DNA from: Pseudovibrio sp. M1P-2-3
GTDB taxonomy: Bacteria; Pseudomonadota; Alphaproteobacteria; Rhizobiales; Stappiaceae
NCBI RefSeq assembly: GCF_031501865.1
Contig: NZ_JARRCW010000001.1
Location: forward strand, 443,001-507,000
Direction of reading: 5' to 3'
Length of the DNA stretch: 64,000 bases
Shown here: piece after piece, positions 15,875 through 25,432 of the stretch
How positions within the stretch are numbered: the first letter of the stretch is position 1
Layout of the letters: the number at the start of each line of letters is the position of its first letter
The notes under the pieces: model-generated
What the model was told of the DNA's origin: nothing
The model's input: only the letters and a program-made list of their open reading frames with translations
Databases searched by the model: none
Made by a program: the position numbers and the translations under genes

Positions 15875-18844
15875 CTATTTGTCGCCCTTCTCCAGATTTT
15901 GTTTCAAGGACATGAGCGCTGCAAACGGTGAATCCATATCCAAAGGTTTTTCACGCCGCGGCTGGGAACCGGCTGAGCCTCTGCTCTTTTGCGGGTTGCT
16001 GGATTGAGTTCCGCGTCCTTTGCCGCCAAGTTTTCCTGGTTGGCGACGTGGTTGACGAGGTCCTTTGCGCTCTCCTTCACCTTGAGACTGGTGACGGTGG
16101 GAACCTTGAGTCCGCTCACGCTCGCGAGGGCGTGGACGGCGGTCCATACGGCCCGGACGCCAGATTTCCAGTGTAACCGTTTCCATTTCCGCAGCTTCGG
16201 CCTCTGCGGTTTCCTCAGATGTCTGCTCAGCTTGAACTTCTTCAGGCTTCACGCTTTCAGCGCTTGCTTCTTCGTTCGCAGGTTCGGAAGTTTCGCCAGA
16301 TTCAGGAGCATCCGCAGGCGTCTGGGCAGTTTCCTGCTCAGCTTCTGAGGCGTCGAGCTCTTTTGCTTTGACGATTTGTCTTTCAATTTCCTTTGTTTCA
16401 AGGCGGTAACCTAGGGACTTAAGGATATTGGAGAAATCTTCGCCAGCGCAGCCAAGCAGGGAGGTCATGGAAACTGTCACAGTAAACGCGCCGCCTTCAG
16501 GGCGGGCGCCTTCTGGTGGTTCGATGCCTTCTTCCAAAGGCTTCCACGCAACCAGCGGACGGATAATGTCAGCAAGGCGTTCCAGAATGTCAACGCGCAC
16601 GGCACGAGGACCGCATACGCGGAAACCGACCACTTTATAAAGTGCGGCTTCGATCTCACTGTCATAAGGCACGGACGTGCGACCGGATGCGGAAAGCTCT
16701 GGAAGCTCAGTCAGACCCTTTATACCTTCCTTGTCATTCTTAAGCGCCCAAAGCTGAGCCATTAGCTGGCTTGGGGCTGGTTTAAGAAGGGCAGGAATGA
16801 AGATGTGGTAGGCACCAAAGCGAACGCCGATCTTGCGCAAAGTACCGCGCATGGTCTGGTCGAGCTGGCGAATGTCCTCTGCAATCTCCTGACGTTCAAT
16901 AACGCCAAGACTTTCAGAAAGACGGAACGCAACCCCGCGTGCAATGCCTTCAACGCCTTCAGATTGTTCCAGTTCGAACAACGGCTTGAGCAGGCCTTCT
17001 GTATGGGCTTTTACCCAAAGGTCGGTGCGTCCTTGCACCTTGTCCCGCGCAGGGCCGGTCAAGTGTTCGTCGGCAAGCAGGATAAGAGCCGGACGTAACA
17101 CGTGTTCACCGGCAATCAGGCGCGCCACAGGCTCGCCCTGCCAACGCAAGGTGCCATCTGCCGAAAGAATAAAATCTTCATTGGCGGAATCGGCCAAGCG
17201 GTTCGCACGGGTTTCAATTTCGCTCGCTAGAGCTTTTTGGGCAGCGGCACGGACAGCTTTTTCGTCTTGTCCTTCAGCACTGGCGTCCGGCACAAACCGG
17301 AAACCCTGGAGCTGGCCAATGTGTTCACCTTCAACAAGTACATCACCGGTGGCGGTGATTTCCGCTTCGAGCATCTTGTTCTCTCTCAGACGTCGCATCA
17401 AAACGCTGGTTCGCCGGTCCACAAAGCGCTGTTTAAGCCGTTCGTGAAGGGCATCGGATAATCTATCTTCTATGCCGCGGGTAATTTCCTGCCAATGCGC
17501 AGGGTCTTTTAGCCAGTCGGCACGGTTAGCCACAAAGGTCCATGTACGGATGTGTGCAATCCGGTTGGACAGTGTGTCGATATCCCCGTCTGTCCGGTCA
17601 GCAAAGGCAATCTGGTTCTGGAACCAGTCATCAGGTATTGCCCCATCCCGAACTAGGTGGGAATAAATCCCCATGACAAGGTCTGCATGGTTGGCCGGTG
17701 CTATCTTGCGATAGTCCGGAACCTGACAAACCTCCCACAGGAGCGAGACACGCTCGCGAGTTGTTGCGACAGACCTGATATGACTGTCACGGGAGGAGAG
17801 CGTGAGCACTCCGATATCCTCCGCTGGAGGGGCTTTGGTCAAGCCCTCTTCGTTTGGAGAACGGTCCAATGACTGCAAAAGTGCAGATATGGAGGAAAAA
17901 TTTAAATCAGGGTTGCGCCATTGCAGCACTTTTAGAGGTGCAAACTGGTGAGCTTCCAGCTGATAGACCAAATCGTCTTCGAAACTGTTGACGCGGCCGG
18001 TTACACCAAATGTACCGTCACGCAGGTGTCGTCCCGCACGTCCGGCAATCTGTCCAGTCTCCGCAGGCGTCAACTGACGGTACTGGTAGCCGTCGTATTT
18101 GCGGTTACCGGCAAAGGCGATGTGATCCACATCCAGGTTCAGCCCCATGCCAATTGCGTCAGTTGCCACCAGCCAGTCCACGTCCCCGTTCTGGAAGAGC
18201 TCAACCTGTGCATTGCGTGTGCGCGGCGACAGGGAGCCCAGAACAACGGCGGCACCACCTCTTTGGCGGCGGATCAACTCTGCTATGGCATAAACTTCAT
18301 CGGCGGAAAACGCGACAATTGCAGAGCGGCGCGGCAGGCGGGTGATTTTCTTGGAACCGGCGTAAGTCAGCACGGACATGCGCGGGCGAGTAATGACATT
18401 CAGGCCGGGCAGGAGCTTTTCAAGCAATGGACGAACAGTTGCCGAGCCAAGTAGAAGTGTTTCTTCGCGGCCGCGCAGGTTCAAAATCCGGTCGGTGAAA
18501 ACGTGGCCACGGTCGAGGTCACCTGCCAGCTGGACCTCGTCGATAGCGACAAAGTCCACGGTAAGGTCCTTGGGCATTGCTTCAACGGTAGAGACCCAGA
18601 ACCGGGGTTCTTTGGGGATGATCTTCTCTTCGCCGGTAATCAGCGCAACGAGGCTCTCTCCCTTTTTCTCCACCAGCCGCTCATAGACTTCCCGAGCAAG
18701 CAGGCGTAAGGGCAGGCCTATCAGGCCTGAGGAATAGGAGCACATGCGCTCTATTGCCAAGTGGGTCTTGCCCGTATTCGTGGGCCCAAGAATTGCTGTT
18801 ACAGTGCGCGAACGTGCCGCGCGCGGTAGTGTTTTTGTATGCAT
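15875..18844 (-). CDS. SUV3-type DExH RNA/DNA helicase (MgpS-like)
   Basis: The 989-residue protein begins with Walker A GPTNTGKT (about residues 20-27), then DEVQ, GSAT, a second RecA-like domain with ATDAIGMGLN, and QIAGRAGR. These are the motifs of SUV3-like superfamily 2 helicases, which in mitochondria unwind RNA for the degradosome. The C-terminal ~200 residues change to an acidic Ala/Glu-rich linker and then a strongly basic Arg/Gly/Gln tail, likely RNA-binding and disordered. Bacterial members are typical of alphaproteobacteria. It is the first gene of the block running to carD. Confidence 0.93.
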   Translation of the reverse strand: MHTKTLPRAARSRTVTAILGPTNTGKTHLAIERMCSYSSGLIGLPLRLLAREVYERLVEKKGESLVALITGEEKIIPKEPRFWVSTVEAMPKDLTVDFVAIDEVQLAGDLDRGHVFTDRILNLRGREETLLLGSATVRPLLEKLLPGLNVITRPRMSVLTYAGSKKITRLPRRSAIVAFSADEVYAIAELIRRQRGGAAVVLGSLSPRTRNAQVELFQNGDVDWLVATDAIGMGLNLDVDHIAFAGNRKYDGYQYRQLTPAETGQIAGRAGRHLRDGTFGVTGRVNSFEDDLVYQLEAHQFAPLKVLQWRNPDLNFSSISALLQSLDRSPNEEGLTKAPPAEDIGVLTLSSRDSHIRSVATTRERVSLLWEVCQVPDYRKIAPANHADLVMGIYSHLVRDGAIPDDWFQNQIAFADRTDGDIDTLSNRIAHIRTWTFVANRADWLKDPAHWQEITRGIEDRLSDALHERLKQRFVDRRTSVLMRRLRENKMLEAEITATGDVLVEGEHIGQLQGFRFVPDASAEGQDEKAVRAAAQKALASEIETRANRLADSANEDFILSADGTLRWQGEPVARLIAGEHVLRPALILLADEHLTGPARDKVQGRTDLWVKAHTEGLLKPLFELEQSEGVEGIARGVAFRLSESLGVIERQEIAEDIRQLDQTMRGTLRKIGVRFGAYHIFIPALLKPAPSQLMAQLWALKNDKEGIKGLTELPELSASGRTSVPYDSEIEAALYKVVGFRVCGPRAVRVDILERLADIIRPLVAWKPLEEGIEPPEGARPEGGAFTVTVSMTSLLGCAGEDFSNILKSLGYRLETKEIERQIVKAKELDASEAEQETAQTPADAPESGETSEPANEEASAESVKPEEVQAEQTSEETAEAEAAEMETVTLEIWRPGRMDRRPRPRERERTQGSHRHQSQGEGERKGPRQPRRQPGKLGGKGRGTQSSNPQKSRGSAGSQPRREKPLDMDSPFAALMSLKQNLEKGDK

Positions 18845-19695
18845 GTGCAGCTGTTGTCTTCGAAACGGGCGTTGAAGCCTGAAACTAGTCCTTTTCTCGG
18901 CATGAGCCGCAATTCAACCTGCCGAATTCCATTGTCTCCGGCTGTTAACGGGGCCCTTCTAGCACAGCCAATACGGCATGTCGCCCTCTCTTTTAAAACT
19001 TTGGGGTAATCTTTTAGGACTTAATTGTAAGCTGAATAATTATACTGGGGATATTTTGTGGTGCAGTTGGGGGCAACCTGTCAATTTTCTGCACCAGAAA
19101 CGACTCGACGCACAGTGACACACAGTTGAGTGGGGATGATTTTCAGGAATTGAGGGCGGTGATATTTCAGTGTTCTCCCTATGTATTCCATAGTTTCACT
19201 TGGGGATAATGTGAAGTTCCTTGACCTATTGTTACCCAGATTCGGTTATCCCCGTTTTCCCCTCCTGTGATATATCTCTGCTTTGAATTTTTATGTGACG
19301 CGCATAGGTCACGTTTATCGAGTTCATAAGTTGATTTGTTTTTGATGGAAATAGAACGATGTTTGATAAAATATCTCTATTTGAAGATGAGCGATTCGTA
19401 ATATACGTGTATTAAGTTCTTTAAATGGCAGGTGTAATTATTTTTGTTAGCTGCATAAATAATAATGAAGTGTAATTAATTACAATATTGCATGAAATAG
19501 TTTTTCTCATAGTTGAGGTGTCAATGAACACCACATTATAAATGAAGTTATCCTGCTAAATTAGTGTCTATGTATAGTTAAGGTAATGAATATAGGTCCA
19601 ATACTAAGTCTTGGTTTGTTAATGCACCTTCTAAAACAATCAGCATTTGCGTAGAGTAAGGTTATTGGAGGGCCTAATAGTACGGGGTAAATAAT
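18845..19695. other. Long AT-rich gene-free region upstream of luxR
   Basis: About 850 bases carry no coding frame and turn strongly AT-rich after about 19270. Visible structure: a perfect 14-bp palindrome TGTAATTAATTACA (19471-19484), a partial copy GTGTAATTATTT just upstream (about 19432), and an inverted pair GGGGATAA (19202-19209)/TTATCCCC (19246-19253). The left end should contain the helicase promoter (minus) and the right end the luxR promoter. A small RNA is possible but not shown. Confidence 0.5.
19471..19484. promoter_or_regulatory. Perfect 14-bp palindrome, possible operator
   Basis: TGTAATTAATTACA is fully self-complementary and lies 212 bases before luxR in the AT-rich gap. The related GTGTAATTATTT is about 40 bases upstream. 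It could bind a homodimeric repressor; the regulator is unknown, and the sequence does not resemble a classical lux box. Confidence 0.35.
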
Positions 19696-20415
19696 ATGAA
19701 TCCTTTAACTGCTGCACTAGAATTTATTGACTCCATTAACCAAGAGGAAGCACCTGAGGGGGTTGCTCGTCGTCTTTCAGAACTTGGGAATTCTTTCGGT
19801 TTTCCTCAGTTTTGCTTAGCTGCTATTCCAGATCCGGGTGTATCTTTTGATGGCGCTATCATGCTCAGCGGTTGGAGCGCTGAGTGGCAAAAACGCTATC
19901 TGGACCGGGACTATGTGCAAAATGATCCGCTCATAGCCCAAGCCCGCATTGCTGTTCGTCCATTCTTGTGGTCAAGCGTTTCGCGAGACCGGGAGCTGTC
20001 CGCTATGGCACAGCAAATCCTCACCGATGCCAAGGAATATGGCATGGCGGATGGTATTTGTGTCCCTATTCACGGCCTGCAAGGCTATCAAGGCGTCCTG
20101 CTTTTGGGCGGCCCTGAAGTTCGCTTGACCGAGCGGGAAATTAGCGTCCTTCACTTGGTGGGAATCTATGCCAGCAACAAGGTCCGTGAGCTGGTGGGGG
20201 CCAGTGCGAACCGTCCGCGGCATAGACTTACACCTCGCGAACTGGAGTGCCTGAAGTGGTCAGCGGCAGGCAAAACCAGTTGGGAGATCAGCCAAATACT
20301 GAATATCTCCCAGCACACTGCAGATTGGTATCTGGCGTCTGCTGCTCGCAAATTGCACGCCGCAAACCGGACCCATGCAGTGGCAGAAGGGTTCCGGCTT
20401 GGATTGATCCGTTAA
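19696..20415 (+). CDS. LuxR-family autoinducer-type regulator (LuxR solo)
   Basis: The 239-residue protein has an autoinducer-binding domain (about 1-165) and a GerE-type helix-turn-helix (about 175-237, LTPRELECLKWSAAGKTSWE). The conserved acyl-homoserine-lactone pocket residues are all in register: W64, Y68, D77, P78, W92 and G119, matching W57, Y61, D70, P71, W85 and G113 of TraR. The recognition helix reads TADWYLASAARKL, where most relatives have TVxFHLxNAxxKL. No luxI-type synthase is in the window, so it appears to be a solo that could sense its own or a neighbour's signal. It probably has its own promoter in the long upstream gap. Confidence 0.9.
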   Translation: MNPLTAALEFIDSINQEEAPEGVARRLSELGNSFGFPQFCLAAIPDPGVSFDGAIMLSGWSAEWQKRYLDRDYVQNDPLIAQARIAVRPFLWSSVSRDRELSAMAQQILTDAKEYGMADGICVPIHGLQGYQGVLLLGGPEVRLTEREISVLHLVGIYASNKVRELVGASANRPRHRLTPRELECLKWSAAGKTSWEISQILNISQHTADWYLASAARKLHAANRTHAVAEGFRLGLIR

Positions 20416-20434
20416 ATCGCCCGGAGTAAATAGG

Positions 20435-20457
20435 AGGGGTCGGGCTTGCGACCCTTT
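20435..20457 (+). terminator. Terminator of luxR
   Basis: AGGGGTCG (20435-20442) and CGACCCTT (20449-20456) form a stem with a 6-base loop and a short T-stretch, 20 bases after the luxR stop. Confidence 0.7.
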
Positions 20458-20523
20458 CTAGGTGATTTACTATCCAAAAAAAACCAGCGCTTTTTGGGAC
20501 CATAAAAAATAATTAGACAAAAG

Positions 20524-20587
20524 TTGAGTAAAGTTATCAGGGTGTTCTCAATCGTTTAAGAGAGACCCTTTTAACTTTACTCAAACA
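20524..20587. terminator. Long imperfect hairpin between convergent genes
   Basis: GAGTAAAGTTA (from 20527) pairs with TAACTTTACTC ending near 20583. An inner stem AGGGTGTTCTC/GAGAGACCCTT continues it, giving a stem of about 22 pairs with a bulge. The element lies between luxR (plus) and the barrel protein (minus). It may end transcripts from both sides or be a structured RNA. Confidence 0.55.
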
Positions 20588-20692
20588 AACCCAATTCGGC
20601 ACCTGAGTTGGACTATCTAAAGTATAGAAAGAAAAAAGTGCAGCCATTACAGTTGCACCTCTTCAGTGCTTATCATCTAAGTTCGCGATCTC

Positions 20693-21385
20693 TCAGAAAG
20701 AGTAGCGCAAACCAAGGTTAAAAGTGTTCTGGATAGCGCTAACGTCTAATGGGCCGAGTGCAGCGCTAACGCCTATAGGGCCGTGCGTAGCGCTAACGTA
20801 TGTAGACTTGAATGTGTCATAGAACTCAGCATCGTGCAGGTAGTTCAGACTATAATCAGCAATAATATGAAGCTTGTCGTTAAGCTCATAGGCAACACCA
20901 GCCGTTAGTTTACCTGCAACATGTATAGTCGTATCAGAGAATTCAACGCTCATATCAACGTTCATATGATTGAACGTGGATTTAGATTCATAATCTATTA
21001 TGCCGAGACCAAGACCAGCACCGACAAATGGGGTGAATTTGGTGCTGTTATTGAAATCGTAGTAGCCAAGGGCCATCAAAGACCAGATGTCGGCTTTATG
21101 TTCCCATGCAGTGCCGGATACATTTCCGGACTTTGAGAGAGCTTGAGAATACGAGCCTTCAATGCCAATGCGCAGGTTGTTGTCAAAAGATCTACCAAAG
21201 TTAACGCGACCGATAAAGGCTGTATCATCGATTGAGTTGTCGTCAAATTTAACTTCTCCAAGACTTACACCCGCGGCTGCCTCAACATACCAACCAGCAA
21301 CCATACTATCTGCAAATGCAGATGTTACAGAGCCCAAAGAAACTGCCGCAACAGCCAGTACTAATTTTATCACTGATATTTCCAA
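20693..21385 (-). CDS. Outer-membrane beta-barrel protein (Omp25/porin-like)
   Basis: The 230-residue protein has a signal peptide (about 1-25, ending AFA) and alternating amphipathic strands, and ends in an aromatic residue (LRYSF), the outer-membrane insertion signal. The size and GAGLGLGIIDY-type turns fit the eight-stranded OmpA/Omp25-like barrels common in Rhizobiales. A nine-residue unit containing VSA..GP is repeated about three times near residues 195-220, encoded by a 27-bp repeat. A 14-bp palindrome lies 42 bases upstream. Function beyond envelope structure or adhesion cannot be told. Confidence 0.85.
   Translation of the reverse strand: MEISVIKLVLAVAAVSLGSVTSAFADSMVAGWYVEAAAGVSLGEVKFDDNSIDDTAFIGRVNFGRSFDNNLRIGIEGSYSQALSKSGNVSGTAWEHKADIWSLMALGYYDFNNSTKFTPFVGAGLGLGIIDYESKSTFNHMNVDMSVEFSDTTIHVAGKLTAGVAYELNDKLHIIADYSLNYLHDAEFYDTFKSTYVSATHGPIGVSAALGPLDVSAIQNTFNLGLRYSF
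20735..20798 (-). repeat. 27-bp repeats within the barrel gene
   Basis: AGCGCTAACG starts at 20735, 20762 and 20789, exactly 27 bases apart, with GGCC-containing spacers. In protein terms this is a repeated nine-residue loop unit in the barrel protein. Confidence 0.8.
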
Positions 21386-21426
21386 TTTTATATATTTCGA
21401 AAAAATTCAGCGGTAATCAGTATAAG

Positions 21427-21440
21427 TTACCATATGGTAA
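21427..21440. promoter_or_regulatory. 14-bp palindrome upstream of the barrel gene
   Basis: TTACCATATGGTAA is perfectly self-complementary and lies 42 bases before the start of the barrel gene, where an operator would lie. The regulator is unknown. The rest of the gap to pyc (21441-21656) shows no gene. Confidence 0.35.
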
Positions 21441-21656
21441 ATGGGGAGGAGGGGGAACTGATGTTCAGAGTATGCGTTAGTGGCGGTATGGAACGCCATG
21501 TAACCGGTGCCGCGCAAGAAACTGCAATCATTCAACGACCCCGCGTAGATGTTGCAATGCCTCTTTTTAAGACTCATTGCCTAAAAAATATACTTTGCAA
21601 CCAGATGCCGAGTTTGTAATTAGATGCAGTCTAAATCGATTTAATGGGGGTGTTTT

Positions 21657-24600
21657 TTGGAAATTCGTCGAATTCTCGTCGCTAATCGTTCTGAAATCGC
21701 AATTCGTGTATTTCGGGCCGCTAATGAGTTGGGCATGGACACGGTCGCCGTGTTTGCCGAGCAGGACAAACTTGCCCTGCACCGCTTCAAAGCTGATGAA
21801 GCATATCAAGTGGGGAAGGGGCTTGGGCCGATCGAGGCTTATCTTTCCATCGACGAAATTCTGCGAGTTGCCAAGGAACGTAAGGTTGACGCCATCCACC
21901 CCGGCTATGGCTTTTTATCCGAAAGCCCCGAGTTTGCAGATGCCTGTGCTGCTGCAGGCATAACGTTTATCGGTCCATCTCCTGACACTATGCGCCGACT
22001 GGGCAATAAGGTCTCTGCACGTGAGTTGGCTATTGAAGCCGGTGTGCCGGTGGTTCCGGCAACGGATCCACTGCCCGATGATATGGAGCAGATCAAAAAA
22101 CTGGCCAAAGGCGTTGGCTACCCTGTGATGCTAAAAGCCTCATGGGGGGGCGGTGGACGCGGCATGCGGGTTATCCGTGATGAGGAAACCCTCGAGCGCG
22201 AAGTCGTTTCAGCCAAGCGTGAAGCAAAGGCAGCTTTTGGGAAAGATGAAGTCTACCTTGAAAAGCTGGTGGAGCGTGCCCGCCATGTGGAAGTTCAGAT
22301 TCTTGGCGACAGCCACGGCAATCTCGTCCACCTTTTTGAACGTGATTGCTCGATCCAGCGCCGCCACCAGAAAGTGGTTGAGCGCGCACCTGCACCGTAT
22401 CTGAGCGAGAAGAAGCGCGAAGAGATTTGCGAGTACGGGCTCAAAATCGGACGGACAGTTGGATATCAAGGGGCGGGCACCGTTGAGTTCCTCATGGATG
22501 CAGACACGGATGAGCTTTACTTCATTGAGGTGAACCCGCGCATTCAGGTGGAGCACACTGTTACGGAAGAGGTGACCGGCATTGATATCGTCAAGGCACA
22601 GATTGCCATTGCCGAAGGTGGCCGCATTGGGGATGAGCTGAAAACCGGCGTGCCTGTTCAGGAAAACATCTCTTTGAACGGTCATGCTCTCCAATGCCGC
22701 ATTACAACAGAAGATCCGGAAGCCAACTTTATCCCTGATTATGGGCGAATCAGTGCTTATCGGGGTTCCACAGGCTTTGGTATTCGTCTGGATGGCGGCA
22801 CCGCTTACGCAGGTGCGGTGATCACCCGATACTATGATCCGCTTCTGGAAAAAATTACCGCATGGGCTCCAACTGCCGAGCAGGTCTGCCAGCGTATGGA
22901 TCGGGCCCTGCGGGAATTCCGTATCCGCGGCGTTGCCACCAATCTTCTGTTTCTGGAGCGCATCGTCAGCCACAAGGAGTTCCGCTCCAACAACTACACA
23001 ACCCGTTTCATTGATGATACGCCGGAGCTGTTTGAAAACATCAAAACCTCTGACCGTGCCACCAAGCTGCTGAACTATGTGGCCGATGTCACAGTGAATG
23101 GGCATCCGGAAGTGAAAAGCAGGCCGCGCCCGCCTGCAGATGCCGCCGCGCCGGTTATTCCGATAATCAACAAGCCAATTGCCGATGGCACCAAGCAGAT
23201 ATTGGATAAGCTGGGTCCTGAGGGTTTCGCCAAGTGGATGCTGGACCAAAAACAGGTCTTAGTCACAGATACTACCATGCGCGATGCTCATCAGTCCTTG
23301 CTGGCGACCCGCATGCGCACTTTCGATATTGCGCAGATTGCAGATAGCTATGCCAAAGGCCTGCCGCAGCTTCTATCGCTGGAGTGTTGGGGCGGTGCAA
23401 CGTTTGACGTTGCCATGCGGTTCCTTACCGAAGATCCGTGGGAGCGCCTGCGTTTAGTACGTGAAAAAGCACCAAACATTCTGCTGCAAATGCTTTTGCG
23501 TGGTTCCAACGGGGTCGGGTACGCCAACTATCCAGACAACGCGGTTCGTCATTTCATCAAAACTGCTTCTGAGAACGGTATTGACCTGTTCCGCGTGTTC
23601 GACTGCCTTAACTGGGTAGAAAACATGCGGGTGTCGCTGGACGCTGTGCAGGAAGAAGGCAAGCTGTGTGAAGCGGCGATCTGTTACACCGGCGATATCC
23701 TCAACAGTGCCCGCCCTAAATATGACCTGAAATACTACGTTAATCTGGCAAAAGAGCTGGAAGCAGCTGGCGTGCATATTCTTGGCCTCAAAGACATGGC
23801 TGGCCTCTTGAAACCGCAGGCCGCAAAGTTGCTGATTAAGGCGCTGAAAGAGGAAGTGGGTATTCCGGTTCACTTCCACACCCATGATACCTCTGGTATC
23901 GCGGCTTCCAGTATTTTGTCCGCCGTCGAGGCTGGAGTTGATGCCATTGATGTGGCATCCGATGCGCTTTCCGGCCTCACATCGCAGCCTTGTATGGGGT
24001 CCGTTGTCGAAGCTCTCAAAGGCTCTTCACGAGATCCAAGGCTGGATACGGAAGTGATGCGGGAGATTTCGTTCTACTGGGAGGCCGTGCGCACCCAATA
24101 CCGTGCCTTTGAAAGTGATCTGCGTTTCGGCGCCTCGGAGGTTTACCTGCACGAGATGCCCGGTGGCCAGTTTACCAACTTGAAGGAGCAGGCCCGTTCT
24201 CTTGGCTTGGAAACCCGCTGGCATGAAGTGGCGAAAGCCTATGCAGATGTGAATATGATGTTCGGTGATATCGTCAAGGTGACCCCAAGCTCCAAAGTGG
24301 TTGGAGACATGGCGGTGATGATGGTCTCGCAAGGCATTACTCCCGAGGATGTGCTGGACCCCACCAAGGATGTGGCCTTCCCTGAATCCGTGGTGCAGAT
24401 GATGCATGGCGATTTGGGTCAAGCCCCAGGAGGTTGGCCGGAGGCGTTGCAGGCCAAGGTGCTGAAAGGCACCCAGCCGATTACAGTTCGCCCGGGGTCC
24501 TTGCTGAAAGACGAAGATCTGGAGGCCCGCAAGAACGAGCTTTCTGACATTTTGGGGCGAGATGCAGCGGAAACGGAACTGAGCTCCTATCTCATGTACC

Positions 24601-25103
24601 CCAAAGTCTTCACCGACTTTGTATCCTCCCAAGAGATGTATGGCCCCACAAGTGTTCTGCCCACGCCGAATTACTTTTATGGCCTGCCTGTTGGCGAAGA
24701 AATCATGATCGAACTGGAGCCGGGCAAGGTGATGGTGCTCACCTGTCTTGCCATTGGCGAGACCGATGAAAATGGTGAGAAGCGGGTATTCTTTGAGTTG
24801 AACGGCCAGCCGCGCCGCGTTCGCATTGCAGACCGTGCTCACGGTGCAAAAGGGGGCAAGGTACGCCGCAAAGTGGAATTGGGCAACCAGAGCCAAGTCG
24901 GTGCTCCAATGCCCGGTGTTGTCTCCACCGTAGCTGTGAGTGTTGGGCAAGATGTGAAAGCGGGCGATGTACTGCTTTCAATCGAAGCCATGAAGATGGA
25001 AACAGCGCTGCATGCAGAAACGGATGGGGTCGTGAAAGAAGTGCTGGTGGCTTGCGGTGACCAGATTGATGCCAAAGACCTGCTGGTAACTTTTGAGGGG
25101 TAA
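21657..25103 (+). CDS. pyc: Pyruvate carboxylase
   Basis: This enzyme makes oxaloacetate from pyruvate, bicarbonate and ATP, refilling the citric acid cycle. The 1148-residue single chain has a biotin carboxylase domain (about 1-455; KASWGGGGRGMR ATP loop, FIEVNPRIQVEHTVTE), a carboxyltransferase domain (about 535-810; DTTMRDAHQSLLATR) and a C-terminal biotinyl domain with EAMKMET, in which K1113 carries biotin. Length and order are typical of the alpha-4 enzyme. The start is TTG at 21657, chosen because MEIRRILVANRSEIA aligns with the family's start; GGGGG precedes it. A strong terminator lies 200 bases downstream. Confidence 0.98.
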   Translation: MEIRRILVANRSEIAIRVFRAANELGMDTVAVFAEQDKLALHRFKADEAYQVGKGLGPIEAYLSIDEILRVAKERKVDAIHPGYGFLSESPEFADACAAAGITFIGPSPDTMRRLGNKVSARELAIEAGVPVVPATDPLPDDMEQIKKLAKGVGYPVMLKASWGGGGRGMRVIRDEETLEREVVSAKREAKAAFGKDEVYLEKLVERARHVEVQILGDSHGNLVHLFERDCSIQRRHQKVVERAPAPYLSEKKREEICEYGLKIGRTVGYQGAGTVEFLMDADTDELYFIEVNPRIQVEHTVTEEVTGIDIVKAQIAIAEGGRIGDELKTGVPVQENISLNGHALQCRITTEDPEANFIPDYGRISAYRGSTGFGIRLDGGTAYAGAVITRYYDPLLEKITAWAPTAEQVCQRMDRALREFRIRGVATNLLFLERIVSHKEFRSNNYTTRFIDDTPELFENIKTSDRATKLLNYVADVTVNGHPEVKSRPRPPADAAAPVIPIINKPIADGTKQILDKLGPEGFAKWMLDQKQVLVTDTTMRDAHQSLLATRMRTFDIAQIADSYAKGLPQLLSLECWGGATFDVAMRFLTEDPWERLRLVREKAPNILLQMLLRGSNGVGYANYPDNAVRHFIKTASENGIDLFRVFDCLNWVENMRVSLDAVQEEGKLCEAAICYTGDILNSARPKYDLKYYVNLAKELEAAGVHILGLKDMAGLLKPQAAKLLIKALKEEVGIPVHFHTHDTSGIAASSILSAVEAGVDAIDVASDALSGLTSQPCMGSVVEALKGSSRDPRLDTEVMREISFYWEAVRTQYRAFESDLRFGASEVYLHEMPGGQFTNLKEQARSLGLETRWHEVAKAYADVNMMFGDIVKVTPSSKVVGDMAVMMVSQGITPEDVLDPTKDVAFPESVVQMMHGDLGQAPGGWPEALQAKVLKGTQPITVRPGSLLKDEDLEARKNELSDILGRDAAETELSSYLMYPKVFTDFVSSQEMYGPTSVLPTPNYFYGLPVGEEIMIELEPGKVMVLTCLAIGETDENGEKRVFFELNGQPRRVRIADRAHGAKGGKVRRKVELGNQSQVGAPMPGVVSTVAVSVGQDVKAGDVLLSIEAMKMETALHAETDGVVKEVLVACGDQIDAKDLLVTFEG

Positions 25104-25161
25104 GGCCAACCTGTACTAGTGGGGTCTTGTAAAAAGCCGTTTTAGTTCGGCTGAAAATGAA

Positions 25162-25228
25162 CCCCGGATCAAGTCCGGGGTGACAACCTTGATTAGTAAC
25201 AAGCTCATCCCGGCCAATGAGTCGGGAT
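25162..25228. repeat. Dispersed alphaproteobacterial hairpin repeat, copy 1
   Basis: CCCCGGATCAAGTCCGGGG (25162-25180) is a 7-bp stem with a 5-base loop, followed by TGACA. A second stem, ATCCCGG...GTCGGGAT (about 25207-25228), follows. A matching copy lies at 26061-26128 on the other side of the SatP-like gene. This core is a known abundant intergenic repeat in Rhizobiales and relatives. Confidence 0.85.
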
Positions 25229-25299
25229 CCAAAAGCGATGTATAAGGAACTGATTGGTCTTGCCTCTGTGAAACTACACAGACGCGGATGAAAACGTGC

Positions 25300-25336
25300 A
25301 AAGGTGCGAGGAAATGCTCGCACCTTTTTTATTTTT
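25300..25336 (+). terminator. Strong intrinsic terminator
   Basis: AAAGGTGCGAG (25300-25310) and CTCGCACCTTT (25317-25327) form an 11-bp stem with a GAAATG loop, followed by TTTATTTTTG. It would end pyc transcripts before the next gene. Confidence 0.92.
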
Positions 25337-25432
25337 GTTTATAGACAGGTCCTTTGGTTGCCCAAGGGCCTGCGAGCCGCCCATTAGACTCCTACCGCCT
25401 GACAAGACAAAAAAGAATTCGGAGGATGCCTC

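Noticed and set aside
21434-21619. 61-codon plus-strand frame before pyc
   Set aside because: No family pattern; it overlaps the likely regulatory gap.
22209-23249. 346-codon minus-strand frame within pyc
   Set aside because: Antisense to conserved pyc sequence, without its own motifs.
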